NCBI RefSeq assembly: GCF_030209755.1
Contig: NZ_JARVRH010000010.1
Coordinates: 248,001 to 312,000, forward strand
Reading direction: 5' to 3'
Origin: Arthrobacter sp. efr-133-TYG-118
GTDB lineage: Bacteria > Actinomycetota > Actinomycetes > Actinomycetales > Micrococcaceae
DNA length: 64,000 nt
Part shown: piece after piece, positions 26,236 to 35,566 of the stretch
Position numbering within the stretch: the first letter of the stretch is position 1
Layout of the letters: each line of letters starts with the position of its first letter
The notes under the pieces: generated by a model
What the model saw: only the letters and a program-made list of their open reading frames with translations
Told to the model about the DNA's origin: nothing
Database searches by the model: none
Made by a program: the position numbers and the translations under genes

Positions 26236-29055
26236 CTACTTGGAGTTGGTGGGGGTAGCGGAAGTTGCGGACGCAGGAATCCTGACCTCGATCCGCGAGA
26301 GCAGGCTGCTCAGAGCGCTCTTGGCGGAGTCTGTCGGCGCGGGATCGGTTGGGAAGTCAACAGTCACCCGGATTTTTCCCGTCTCTGTGTCAAATAACTT
26401 AGAGAAGACGGTGTCAGGTATCGCTGGTTCTTTGTTGTTCTTAGTTGATGATGGAACAGAGGTCCACCCGGGATGGTTCGCGTCCGGCACCCCCCAATTA
26501 ACGTTGTCTCCTGAAGGAACAAGGGCAAGGATCGCCACAGTCCCGGAAAGTTTGATTTCGGTAGTCGCGATCTGATTTCGCACACCCAATGGTGGCGGAC
26601 TGTAATCTCTCGAGGTTGGCCGAATAGAGCCGTCCACCGGGACGAAGAGATAATCCAGCTTCATTCCTGCGCGGCTCAGCGCGTCGGGGTCCGATCGGAA
26701 GTAGGTATTGTCAAGGCCTCCGTCATCTCCCATCCTCATGCTGGAAAGCAACTCGTTGGTCTGGTTTGCTATTTTGATCGCATCGGCTGCGTTGCACCCG
26801 CGTTGCACGGCATACACTCCTACGTCGGTCGAACCGTAAAACCCTCGTCCGGAGCTGCCGTTGGACAGTGCATAAGGTGAGTAGACATCGACTGAACTTA
26901 CCTTTGAGCCTTCGAGCACGCTTTCGCCTGTGTAATGGGCGAAGTGGTTCGCCCCGGCAACCACGCGCTGCTCCTTGCCGTCCGCGGTTGTTCGCACCAA
27001 GTTGACGGTCTTGAGCACTTGGTCCTTTCCGTCGAGAAGTGGAGCCGAGACATGGTCCGGTAGCCGCAGCTGCGGGGTGGCCGTTGTGACTGAGACGTAT
27101 TCCGTCAGACAGGGAATATCAGGATCTAACAGGGCCACTTGAAGTTCATTCACAGGATCATTGCCTGAGCTCTTGAAAGCAGCCCCCCATGTCAACGCTT
27201 TCCACATGGAGTCGGACGAAGCCGAAGCGGTAACAACTGTCCAGGTACCGGTGTCTTGAACGCAGAATCTACGGGAGACTATGACAAAGTTCAGGGGGTT
27301 GACGCAGGAGGCAGGGCCGCCCAGCAGTGTGGTGGTGTTGGCGTTGACGATTGGTGCGGCAATCCCGCCGCCAACAGCGATGAGCGTCGATGCAACAAGT
27401 AGCACCAGAAGGCTTTTCAGGGCCCGGGGTCGTGCCCGCAATCGTGCCAGCATGACGAGGAGTGCAAGGATTACTCCGGCGTCTGCCACAAACCCCCATT
27501 GCCAGGGCAGCCAGTCTTGGTGCTCCCATGAATAAGTCATCTGGCCGTAGAAAAATTGCTCCAATCCCGCTATCAGGAGGCCGGGGACAAGGAGTACTGT
27601 GAACGCGCCCACGCCCCCGATGATTCCGATGCCCGCTCCCCAGAGCCACCTGGTTGCCGGGCGAGCGAGCAGCAAAGATGCCCCGGTGATCGCAAGCGCC
27701 ACAATGATTTGAACGGGAGTCCATGCGCCGCCGGGCCAGTCGGGAAGTCCATGCGGGACAGAACTGAGCAGCCCGATGCCCGGCCAGAAGGTAAGGACTC
27801 CAGTAACCGCCAGGGGGATGAGCAGGGCGGGGAGAAAAGACCATCCGCGTGCGACGCGGGCAAATCGGCTGAGGCGTCCCCATAAGCCATCACCCCAGAC
27901 GATGTTCCTCCTGGACTGGGCGCGGCGCCGCGCCGGATTCAACGGGATGTACCACTGGGAATAGTCGTCGCTCCAGGGCGAGGACCCGACGTACTGGGTC
28001 GGTTCTTCGATCCGCGACAGATTGGCCCTTCCCTGAAGCCGATTCCGATTCCGAGCCTTGATGTTTTCCAGGGCGGCCTTGTAGTCCTGGCCCTGGATAG
28101 CGCGCTCCCGCTCCGTTCGCTTGTCATGAAGCATAACGTTTAGGACTCGATGAAGGTCAGCGCCGGCATCCCGTAGCGCCTCTTGATCCGGAAACAGCAC
28201 GTATTCTTGCTTCAGCAGATCCTCCGCCCGTAAATTCTGGCGTTTGTATTCGATGGCTTCTTCATTCTTGCGCCATACAGTTTTTCCCTGGGTTAGGAGG
28301 ATGTGGCAGGTGGCGGCTATGCGGAAGAGCTCATCGATCTCTCCATTACGTGGGTCGGTTGTTTGGTTAACTGAATCGAGGAGGGATTCCTGGGAGGTGG
28401 TGACGGCCATGCCGGTTCCGAATCCTTCGGTGACGGGATCGTCGATCATGTAGGCATGGTCGAAGTCGCCCAGGATAACGTGGTCGGGTACACTCGGCTG
28501 ACCCGGTTCTGTGTAGCCGAGGGGCAGCATGATGTTGCCAGGGTGGATGTCCCGGGTGTACACCCCGTGACGGGCGAGTTCGGTGACAGCGTCGAGCGCA
28601 CACAGCAGGACAACCTCAACGAAGCTGACCAGCTCAGATCTGTCCAGCTGTTGCGAGTAGGCCATACTGTTCGGCCCGGCCTGTTCGAAGACCGCCTTCC
28701 ACACGGCGGGGTCCGTTGTGTCCCAACCGTAACAGCGCATCAGCCAGCGGCCGCCGCCGTTCGGTGGGATGGTCCGGATGATCTCATACGCCCTTTTCTC
28801 CCTGTCCTGGTTCGTTTTCACCTTTTGCTGTTCTTCCGGGCCGTTTTCAGGGAGACGGAACTCTTTGCAGACGATGCGGTCGGGGGCCCCCGGGGGGAGG
28901 TTGCCCTGCCATTTCGCAAGGAACGGGGACTTGTCATGTGCCAGGTTTGCTCTGTTGGCTATGTCCCGCGAATACTGCACTTCATATTTGCCCAGACGGG
29001 CTGTCTCTTCAGTGCGTTCGGCGTGTGGCAGGGGATCGGTTCGGGCATCGCTCAT
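26236..29055 (-). CDS. Membrane protein kinase with large extracellular domain
   Basis: 939 residues from the ATG at 29055 (ATGA overlap with PP2C). The N-terminal kinase domain (~25-330) has IVCKEF with the ATP-binding lysine K64, the catalytic loop YTRDIHPGN (D169, N174) and GDFDHAY, a DFD in place of DFG (D197). A basic linker leads to about five membrane helices (roughly 407-430, 447-465, 473-498, 521-537, 547-570) and a ~360-residue C-terminal part that should face outside if the kinase is cytoplasmic. PknB-type kinases have one helix and PASTA domains; this outer part shows no PASTA repeat I can see. Likely target: the FHA protein or the cell-wall synthase encoded upstream. Confidence 0.75.
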   Translation of the reverse strand: MSDARTDPLPHAERTEETARLGKYEVQYSRDIANRANLAHDKSPFLAKWQGNLPPGAPDRIVCKEFRLPENGPEEQQKVKTNQDREKRAYEIIRTIPPNGGGRWLMRCYGWDTTDPAVWKAVFEQAGPNSMAYSQQLDRSELVSFVEVVLLCALDAVTELARHGVYTRDIHPGNIMLPLGYTEPGQPSVPDHVILGDFDHAYMIDDPVTEGFGTGMAVTTSQESLLDSVNQTTDPRNGEIDELFRIAATCHILLTQGKTVWRKNEEAIEYKRQNLRAEDLLKQEYVLFPDQEALRDAGADLHRVLNVMLHDKRTERERAIQGQDYKAALENIKARNRNRLQGRANLSRIEEPTQYVGSSPWSDDYSQWYIPLNPARRRAQSRRNIVWGDGLWGRLSRFARVARGWSFLPALLIPLAVTGVLTFWPGIGLLSSVPHGLPDWPGGAWTPVQIIVALAITGASLLLARPATRWLWGAGIGIIGGVGAFTVLLVPGLLIAGLEQFFYGQMTYSWEHQDWLPWQWGFVADAGVILALLVMLARLRARPRALKSLLVLLVASTLIAVGGGIAAPIVNANTTTLLGGPASCVNPLNFVIVSRRFCVQDTGTWTVVTASASSDSMWKALTWGAAFKSSGNDPVNELQVALLDPDIPCLTEYVSVTTATPQLRLPDHVSAPLLDGKDQVLKTVNLVRTTADGKEQRVVAGANHFAHYTGESVLEGSKVSSVDVYSPYALSNGSSGRGFYGSTDVGVYAVQRGCNAADAIKIANQTNELLSSMRMGDDGGLDNTYFRSDPDALSRAGMKLDYLFVPVDGSIRPTSRDYSPPPLGVRNQIATTEIKLSGTVAILALVPSGDNVNWGVPDANHPGWTSVPSSTKNNKEPAIPDTVFSKLFDTETGKIRVTVDFPTDPAPTDSAKSALSSLLSRIEVRIPASATSATPTNSK

Positions 29056-29768
29056 CGGGAATGTCCGTTCGTCTGGTGGATGGCTGCGACGACGCATGTT
29101 GCGTTGTCCTTCAGAGACTTTGACGCTGCGCGGGCGAGGATTTCATAGCTGATCGAACCGGGTAGACGTTCGCTCGCGACGATCTGCAGGACCTCTCCCT
29201 TCGTGACCTTGGTGTGGATGCCGTCGCTCATGAGGATGACGATGTCGCTCTCATGAGGGGTGAAGCGGACAAGTTCGGGGGTGAACGAGCGCATCGGAGC
29301 TATGAACTTGGCCAGACTGTGGGGATTGATGGACGGCGGAGCACCCTCCCTGCCCGCAAAGGTGGCATTGTGCAGTGGACTCCGGTAGACGAGTTCGCCC
29401 CCGCGGATCAGCATGCTCATGCTGTCTCCGGCGTTGGTGAGCCACAGGCTGCCATCGGCGTCGAGCAGCGCGGCGGAGACGGTACTGCCGTCATCGAGGC
29501 CCAGGCCCAGCAATGTATGTCCAAGGTCGCCCGGGGCCTGGCGAAGGGTTTCCTCGAGTCGTCCCGAATATGGAGTGGACGGTTGCAGGGACTCATAGTA
29601 GGCGGTCACTTGAGCGGCTACGGCGCCAGGTCCGTAGCCGCCTCCCATGCCGTCGGCCAGCACTAGGCATTGTGGGTTGAAGGCGTAGGCGTCGTTTTGT
29701 TCAGAGCGGGGGCCTTTGAGCTGTGCTCCGTCTGCGACGAATTCGAATATGGGATTGCATAGTGTCAT
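29052..29768 (-). CDS. PP2C-family protein phosphatase
   Basis: 238 residues from the ATG at 29768, overlapping the preceding stop (ATGA); the frame is open further upstream but that part is a shadow. PP2C motifs in order: GPRSEQNDAY, VLADGMGGGYG, LTNAGDSMSML, LMSDGIHTKV and KDNATCVVAAI, giving the metal-binding aspartates. No membrane segment, unlike mycobacterial PstP. Presumably removes phosphate put on by the kinase encoded next to it. Confidence 0.85.
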   Translation of the reverse strand: MTLCNPIFEFVADGAQLKGPRSEQNDAYAFNPQCLVLADGMGGGYGPGAVAAQVTAYYESLQPSTPYSGRLEETLRQAPGDLGHTLLGLGLDDGSTVSAALLDADGSLWLTNAGDSMSMLIRGGELVYRSPLHNATFAGREGAPPSINPHSLAKFIAPMRSFTPELVRFTPHESDIVILMSDGIHTKVTKGEVLQIVASERLPGSISYEILARAASKSLKDNATCVVAAIHQTNGHSR

Positions 29769-30775
29769 CGCCGGCTCTTCTCCTGTCGTTTCTTTTCCAG
29801 CTCGGCTGGTCGGTTCTTTTCGTGCTCGTCTGCGGCGGCGAAGGCAAGGGCGACGATTTCGAAAGCATCCTCGGTGACAATTGCCCGTTTCACGAGGAGG
29901 GCGGTTAGCTCGTTGAGCCACACACCCCTGTCTGTGGAAGTGGACGGGGAGAGGGTGAATACCTCATCGAATCTGTAGTTGTGCCTTTTGAGGGGGCGGG
30001 AAAGACAGCTGAGGATATCTTCCGGATCCGTATACTTCGGGGCGTTCTTCTGTGTGCGGCCCATGCAGTGTGTAACAGCGTCCATCCAGTTGATCCGGGA
30101 AGCCAGCTTTAGGTGCGGATAAGCGTTGAACAGATCGGAGCGCTGGTAACGGACGGTGAGGGCGGCGATGGCTTTGGCCCAGTCGGGCCAATTCTCCGTG
30201 GCATTGCCAAAGAGGCTGGTGTGCACCTCCTGCGCTATCTCGTCACGGAGGACGGAAACCGGCGGAGGATCAGTGGTGGGATCAACCTGGACGTCTTCGC
30301 TTGGCCCGCTCAGGACGGACTTGATATGCGCGGCAAGCACGCTCACCCAGTCGCCGCTTTCGATCTCGAACTGCAACGTCACCGTTTCCGCTGGCGCAAC
30401 GGGATGAGGGGGACTTCCGGCGGGAATTGGGGTATTTCCTATGAGCAATCGCCAGCCCTCTTTCTCTGACGGTTCGGATGCAGCGGTCAGGTAGGGAGCA
30501 CCTGTCCTGCTCCTTTTCAGGGCGAGGACCAGGGCACGGCTGGGCATCGTGGTGCCGAATCCCGAGGACTCCGGGATAGCCGCACGGAGCTCCCCGTCTG
30601 AGGAACCCCACCGGCCGAGGACGAGGTTGTCCCCTATTTCGCTCATTCGGTGCTGTTTATCATCGCCCAGCAGTGGTATCGGTACTTTCTGCTTGCTTAT
30701 TCCGTTGACGCCCCGGGCGATTCCGTCTATTTCCAGTCTTGCCATCAGCCAGGCTTCAATCACGAATGTCGTCAT
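29765..30775 (-). CDS. Hypothetical protein, possibly degenerate FHA-like N-terminus
   Basis: 336 residues; ATG overlaps the stop of the SEDS-transpeptidase gene (ATGA). The N-terminal ~150 residues are beta-rich with GDNLVLGRWGSSDGEL and later TTMPSRALVLAL, which could be a degenerate FHA fold (LxxGR ... SR), but the match is weak. The C-terminal half is helical with a charged tail (AELEKKRQEKSRR). No membrane segment. Its place between synthase and phosphatase genes suggests a cytoplasmic adaptor. Confidence 0.6.
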   Translation of the reverse strand: MTTFVIEAWLMARLEIDGIARGVNGISKQKVPIPLLGDDKQHRMSEIGDNLVLGRWGSSDGELRAAIPESSGFGTTMPSRALVLALKRSRTGAPYLTAASEPSEKEGWRLLIGNTPIPAGSPPHPVAPAETVTLQFEIESGDWVSVLAAHIKSVLSGPSEDVQVDPTTDPPPVSVLRDEIAQEVHTSLFGNATENWPDWAKAIAALTVRYQRSDLFNAYPHLKLASRINWMDAVTHCMGRTQKNAPKYTDPEDILSCLSRPLKRHNYRFDEVFTLSPSTSTDRGVWLNELTALLVKRAIVTEDAFEIVALAFAAADEHEKNRPAELEKKRQEKSRR

Positions 30776-33462
30776 TGGATTCCCCCATTTTTGATGTCGG
30801 GACAGCCGGTCGCCGCTGCCGGTTCCTTCTGTTGGATGGAAAGTAGCACGGCGGCGGCGACTGTGGAGGCCTTTGCGTCCGCGGAGGTGTCTGCGCCGTG
30901 GACGTGAACGGTCACGACGAAACGGTTCTTCAGTACGGTCGTGACCCAGCCCTCGATCGAGTGGCCGTCAGTTCCGGTTTCGGCAGTGCCGCTCTTGGCT
31001 GCAATATCGATGCCGGGAGGCAACGCCGCGCCAAGGGCAGCAGCGGTTCCGGTGTGGGCGGCTTGCCGCATCCCGTTCATCAATTCGTCGGCCGCCGACG
31101 AAGGTAGCGGGTCGTGTGTTGTGGCCGTTTCCTCGGCCGTTTGCCAGCCCGAGGAGCTGCAATAGCCACCGACGATATGCGGGGAGGGCACCGGCTGAGC
31201 CGGGGAACCTTCGGATGCTGAACGCGCGACCGTCATCGTCACAGCGGCGATGTTCAGGACGTTGGCGGTCACGCTCTCCTGGCCGATGCCGGTGCGGACG
31301 AGCTGGTCCGTGGAGAGGGGCGTGAGCAGACCGGTCACGATCGGTGTCGCATCGCCGCCGTCGTAACCGGGGGCGGAGTCAGTGCCGAAGTAGTGGGTTG
31401 CAACTTCCTTCAGCCGCTCCTGGCCGAGGTTTTTGGCGATGTACCCGGCAGTGGTGTTGCAGGATCGGGACAGCATGGTAGCGATCGAGTTGTCCGGGCA
31501 GGTGAACCCCGCGTAGTTCGGTAGGACGGTCTTCTCCAAGTTCAGCTCCGTTAGCGGGGCCTGGGAGGTGTCCAGATGGTCAATGAGTGCTGCTGCGCCG
31601 GTGACGAGCTTGAATACTGAACCGGGGGCGAAGGCACCCCGCCGCGAAGGCGATGCCGGGATCGCACCAGCTGGCAATGCACCGGGGTCGGCCTGGTTGC
31701 TGCTGTAGAGCGTAAGCACGGCGCCGGTGCGGGCATCGAGGACGACGACCTCCCCGGGAGAAGTACCCAGGGTTCTCGCCGCGGTTTCCTGCAGGTTCTC
31801 CTGCAAGGAGGTGATGAGGGCGGCCGTGCGACACGGGGCGGGTCGCAGCAGATTGGCAAAGTGATCCCAGAAGCTAAGGCGTCCCCCGCACACGAGCTGG
31901 TAACCGGCGACGCTTTCCAACCCGTAGGCTGCGTAGTTTTTAATTGAGGCGCCGATCTCCGAGTACAAGGCTCCCTGAGGGTAAAGCCTGCCGCCGTCAC
32001 TGCTTGTGGCGGCGATTACCTGCCCGTCTGCGGTGAGGATGTCTCCGCGGGGCAGGATGAGCTGGTCACGCAGGGTTAGATCGACAGGCGTGAGGGCTGT
32101 GACCGCGCACAGGACCGCGAAGACCGCGGCAACCCAGCGCAGGGGGAAGGTCCCGGCGATTCGGGTTTGATTGGCTGGGGGTTGTTCCGTGGATGTGCCG
32201 GCAAGGAATCCGAGGATGATCATCGTGGGAAGGAAAGCGGAGCCGGTGATAGCAAGCGCGGGGGCGCTGATCCCTGTCAACGGGATGGCACCGAGCACCC
32301 CGAAGAGGGACAGCAGGCTCTGGAGTAGCAGGGAGAACCCGAGACCGGAAGCGATCAATGGTTGTACCCCTTCCTTCCACCTCAGTCGCATGATCAGACT
32401 GCCCAGAGCGATCAACAGTGCGGAGCCGGTCAACGCGAGCATCGCCAGGCCGTAGTCGGCCGCCACCACGGCCGGAACGTAGTCGCTCCCCACTTCGGGG
32501 ACCCATCCGATCAGAGGCGAGGAGCCGGTTCCCCCACCGACAAGACCGCCGAATTTCATGGCCCGCAAACCTGCATCAAGTTGTCCTTGCGGGTGCAGGA
32601 CGTCCGCGAGACGCTGGAGAGCTCGACTGAACAGACCCGCAGAGGCGAAGATTAGGAGAGCCGCTATGACGGTCATCATGCCAGCGGCTGCCCGGCGTCT
32701 TATTACCCAGTGCCTGATACGGGCGGAGGCGATAGCGATCCAGGCGATTCCCGCCACCGTGAGGGCCGCCGGTCCTTGATCGACGACTGCAAGAAGGCCG
32801 AGATACGGGATCCCAACCAGAAGCGCGCCGGCCAGTCGTCGGTACTCGCTTCGCCCGAACGCCCCTGCCCGGCTCGCCTCGACAAGGTCTAAGGTGATAA
32901 GGCCCATGCCGATGATGAAGAGAATGCGGGTGAACTCGCCTGACTGCAGGCTCAAACCGCCGAGGGGAAGATTGATTTGCCCGTTGTCGAGGTTCCCTGC
33001 TGACGCCGGAAGCAGCCTTAGGAAAAGGCTGAGACTGCTGAGAATCATGCCGGCCCTGTATAGCCTCTGAAGCGGCCAGGGTTGCCTCGCTAACCGCCGT
33101 GACAGCGCCGTCAGGACTATGAAGGCGCCCACTCCGGCAAGAAGGAGGAGGATGGTCCTGGAAATGGGTGCCCCCAGCCTCACCTGGATGGTTGCCCCCA
33201 ATGCTGCCAGCGACCACAGCGTTCCGATCTGGTGCCGCGCCCCAGCCGCCAGGAAGCAGCAAGCGAACGCGCCTCCGCCAAGGGCCACGCTCAGCGCTGT
33301 CCAGTCCGAATGAGTTTTAGGTACCGTGGCAGTGGAAATTGCGGCCGCCGCGGCGCCCCACAGGAGTGCATGCAAAAGCAACCTGCCGCGGGATGCTGTG
33401 GGATACGCCTTGGTGCTGACGGACAGTGTGATGGAGGGCTCAATGATCTGGGCGCAGTTCAT
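30772..33462 (-). CDS. SEDS glycosyltransferase-penicillin-binding transpeptidase fusion (RodA/FtsW + class B PBP)
   Basis: 896 residues. Residues ~30-430 are a multi-helix SEDS domain; GWVPEVGSDYVPAVVAADYGL matches the PExxTDFIFAxxxEExGL region of FtsW/RodA. After ~450 follow a PBP-like linker and a transpeptidase domain with all three motifs: S615-V-F-K618, S667-C-N669 and K823-S-G. SEDS proteins polymerise glycan from lipid II and class B PBPs crosslink it; they are normally separate genes (rodA-pbpA, ftsW-ftsI). ATGA overlaps at both ends couple it to the FHA gene and to the next gene. The intact motifs argue for an active enzyme. Confidence 0.85.
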   Translation of the reverse strand: MNCAQIIEPSITLSVSTKAYPTASRGRLLLHALLWGAAAAAISTATVPKTHSDWTALSVALGGGAFACCFLAAGARHQIGTLWSLAALGATIQVRLGAPISRTILLLLAGVGAFIVLTALSRRLARQPWPLQRLYRAGMILSSLSLFLRLLPASAGNLDNGQINLPLGGLSLQSGEFTRILFIIGMGLITLDLVEASRAGAFGRSEYRRLAGALLVGIPYLGLLAVVDQGPAALTVAGIAWIAIASARIRHWVIRRRAAAGMMTVIAALLIFASAGLFSRALQRLADVLHPQGQLDAGLRAMKFGGLVGGGTGSSPLIGWVPEVGSDYVPAVVAADYGLAMLALTGSALLIALGSLIMRLRWKEGVQPLIASGLGFSLLLQSLLSLFGVLGAIPLTGISAPALAITGSAFLPTMIILGFLAGTSTEQPPANQTRIAGTFPLRWVAAVFAVLCAVTALTPVDLTLRDQLILPRGDILTADGQVIAATSSDGGRLYPQGALYSEIGASIKNYAAYGLESVAGYQLVCGGRLSFWDHFANLLRPAPCRTAALITSLQENLQETAARTLGTSPGEVVVLDARTGAVLTLYSSNQADPGALPAGAIPASPSRRGAFAPGSVFKLVTGAAALIDHLDTSQAPLTELNLEKTVLPNYAGFTCPDNSIATMLSRSCNTTAGYIAKNLGQERLKEVATHYFGTDSAPGYDGGDATPIVTGLLTPLSTDQLVRTGIGQESVTANVLNIAAVTMTVARSASEGSPAQPVPSPHIVGGYCSSSGWQTAEETATTHDPLPSSAADELMNGMRQAAHTGTAAALGAALPPGIDIAAKSGTAETGTDGHSIEGWVTTVLKNRFVVTVHVHGADTSADAKASTVAAAVLLSIQQKEPAAATGCPDIKNGGIQ

Positions 33463-34448
33463 GCTTCGCTCCGTTTAGTTGCTGCCACTATGCGCACGCG
33501 CACGCCGCCGTCGCCTGTCAAAGCCAAAACATCGTCGACGTCGACGTAGGTTGGCTTTCCCTTGGGCAACCGACGCCTATTCCCCTCTGCTCCCTGCCAG
33601 GAGCCCCACGTCGACAAATCTGTCGCGTAAATCCCCTTCGCAGCGAAAGTCAGGTCAAGATGATCGCGGGACACCCGGGAAAGCCCCCCGGGCACCTTCA
33701 GGTCGCTGTCCGCTCCCCTGCCCAGTCTGATGTCGAGCGGCTCGGCGCTCAACGGCACATCGACGGAATCCACCTCTTCCCCGTCGATGCTAAGGATGAC
33801 CGTGTACAGCGGGGGGCATCCTTCCGTGGGCGGAATGGAGGAGGCCTTGTCCGTGACGGGAATCCTCTCGTCCTCCCCTGTGACACTTTCGACAGGTTCC
33901 GAGCATCGATCGTGCTCGATGATTCGAACGCGGGCGGTTCCGTCTTCCATCCCGGAAGGCGGGGATTCTTCGATCGTGTCGAAAATGGGAAGGGCAGTCT
34001 CGTCCCTGGTGGCGTAAACGGCGAACGGGCCGGTGTACAGGTGGAATATAAGGTCCGGACATCCAGCCCAGACCTGTCCGGTTCGCCGCGCGCGCGCCCG
34101 GCCTCGCTCATTTATTTCCTTCATGACCACCCGCGCGAAATAGGACAACTGCTCTCTTAACTGGAAGAGCGGTGCGTCCTCATTTCGCAAGTGAATGTGG
34201 CTTGCACAGGTCAGTTGGCCACCGTCAAAGGGCGCCCCAATCGTCCTCGACACGGTGTCCACGGTCTCGGTCTTCATGTCTTTCTCGGCAGGTGTCAAAC
34301 CCAGCCATGTCGACACACGTCGGATGAAAGCCTTCTGGCGCGGTTTGCCGCCATGCGGTCGTCGATATCGGAACCACCATGCTGTGCCTCCAAGAACAAC
34401 AATGATCCCGAAAATCCACGGTGTTGGGTTGAATACTTCGGTACCCAT
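33459..34448 (-). CDS. Membrane-anchored FHA-domain protein
   Basis: 329 residues from the ATG at 34448, with AAAGGGG seven bases upstream; the frame is open further upstream without a ribosome site. One N-terminal membrane helix (WIFGIIVVLGGTAWWF), a central region of unknown fold, and a C-terminal FHA domain with IRLGRGADSDL, SRVSRDHLDLTF and DLSTWGSW, the GR / SxxH / N-type phosphothreonine-binding pattern. First gene of the operon. FHA domains read phosphothreonine, so it is the natural partner of the kinase and phosphatase downstream; it resembles FhaB plus a membrane helix. Confidence 0.8.
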   Translation of the reverse strand: MGTEVFNPTPWIFGIIVVLGGTAWWFRYRRPHGGKPRQKAFIRRVSTWLGLTPAEKDMKTETVDTVSRTIGAPFDGGQLTCASHIHLRNEDAPLFQLREQLSYFARVVMKEINERGRARARRTGQVWAGCPDLIFHLYTGPFAVYATRDETALPIFDTIEESPPSGMEDGTARVRIIEHDRCSEPVESVTGEDERIPVTDKASSIPPTEGCPPLYTVILSIDGEEVDSVDVPLSAEPLDIRLGRGADSDLKVPGGLSRVSRDHLDLTFAAKGIYATDLSTWGSWQGAEGNRRRLPKGKPTYVDVDDVLALTGDGGVRVRIVAATKRSEA

Positions 34449-34748
34449 CGCTCTACCCCTTTCAGAACTGATCCTGGTGAGAATCAGGATCCTGCCTGAG
34501 CGGTAAAAGCGCGGAATCGAAAATTCGACAATTGCCGAAGGTCTTGACGAAGAACCGCCACGATCGAGAGCCGGATGTAAGCCGGAAGTGGGGGGGCTTC
34601 GACGAGGCATTGAATTTTGGCAGGGAATCACTGCTTGAATATGCGCCCCAATTTCGCCAAATCAGGCTCTATCTGCCCAGCAATCCCGCAGTCCCTCACC
34701 GTCTTGGGCAACCCCGATAGTCATCCGCCCGACCAGGTTGCTCATATG
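34449..34748. other. Intergenic, should hold promoter of the FHA-to-GAP1 operon
   Basis: 300 bases upstream of the FHA gene on the minus strand. No gene, clear repeat or terminator hairpin seen. The AT-rich part near 34500-34640 is the likeliest promoter site, but I see no confident -35/-10 pair. Confidence 0.3.
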
Positions 34749-34982
34749 TCAGCGCTCAGCAGCGGCGATGACTGCTTCTGTGTTGATTGGGATTCGTGGA
34801 TCGCTGCTGTTTTCACTGGCGCGGATGTTGATCACTTTCCATCCGTCCGATACGAGGGCGAGTGCGTTGGTCAGTGCGATCTGGTAGTCCTCTGCATCGG
34901 CTTCGACGTATTCAAAGCGAGGTGGGGTGGCCTCTCGGCCGGTGGGGTCCTGAACGGTGAGCCAGATTTTCACGGGTTCCAT
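34749..34982 (-). CDS. Small hypothetical protein
   Basis: 77 residues from the ATG at 34982, with AGAGGAAG three bases upstream, a good site. The sequence (MEPVKIWLTVQDPTGREATP ... VSDGWKVINIRASEN) has alternating strands and one helix, a compact single domain. No family recognised. It follows the umuC fragment by 8 bases on the same strand. Confidence 0.55.
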   Translation of the reverse strand: MEPVKIWLTVQDPTGREATPPRFEYVEADAEDYQIALTNALALVSDGWKVINIRASENSSDPRIPINTEAVIAAAER

Positions 34983-34990
34983 TCTTCCTC

Positions 34991-35473
34991 TCAGTTGGCC
35001 TTGACGATGGCAAACTCGTTCCAGTGGGTCGTTGCTCTGGGTGAAGGCATGTCCCGGCGCATCTGCCAAGCAAGCCCTGGACGGAGACCTCCGTGCCCAA
35101 GTCCGATCATGTCGCTGCCGATTCGTCGTTGCACCTGGTCGACGAGAGTGGCAATGCCGCGTTCTTCATGCTCGAAGCGGAATTGCTCGAAGGCTTTTTG
35201 CCCGGTGGCAGGGGAGAGGTCGAACAGCATCACTCCGGCCTTGACGTACTTCAGACCGTCGGTCAGGCGGGGAAGAAGGTGCTGTGCTGCCTGGACGAGG
35301 ATCTTGGGATCACTCGTTGGCGCCGGAAGACGAATTTGTATCGAGGGGAAGCCCTGAGTGTGTGCATCATAGAGCGACGTCCCGGCGAAAGCCTGCAACA
35401 GCTTGGCTTTTTGCTGATGCTTCTCCAGCCGGGCTGCACCTTGCTGGGGGTAGACGCTCAGCACCTGTCGCAT
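34991..35473 (-). pseudogene. C-terminal fragment of a UmuC-type Y-family DNA polymerase
   Basis: The ~160 residues match the UmuC little-finger and C-terminal region: VFIRTS-like LLQAFAGTSLYD, GLKYVKAGVMLFDLSPA, then DQVQRRIGSDMIGLG, LAWQMRRDMPSPRATTHW. The palm and finger domains with the catalytic acids are missing: upstream of about 35480 the sequence changes to unrelated DNA, with a plus-strand gene starting at 35567. It therefore cannot be a polymerase. It marks a recombination junction between cargo and replication module. Confidence 0.75.
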
Positions 35474-35566
35474 CTTTTCCCGGCTTGTAATCGGCTCACA
35501 CGAGTCTCGGCACTGCACGGTGCACCACCCTTCATCCGATTCCCATCCCACAGCCAAGGAGCACCC

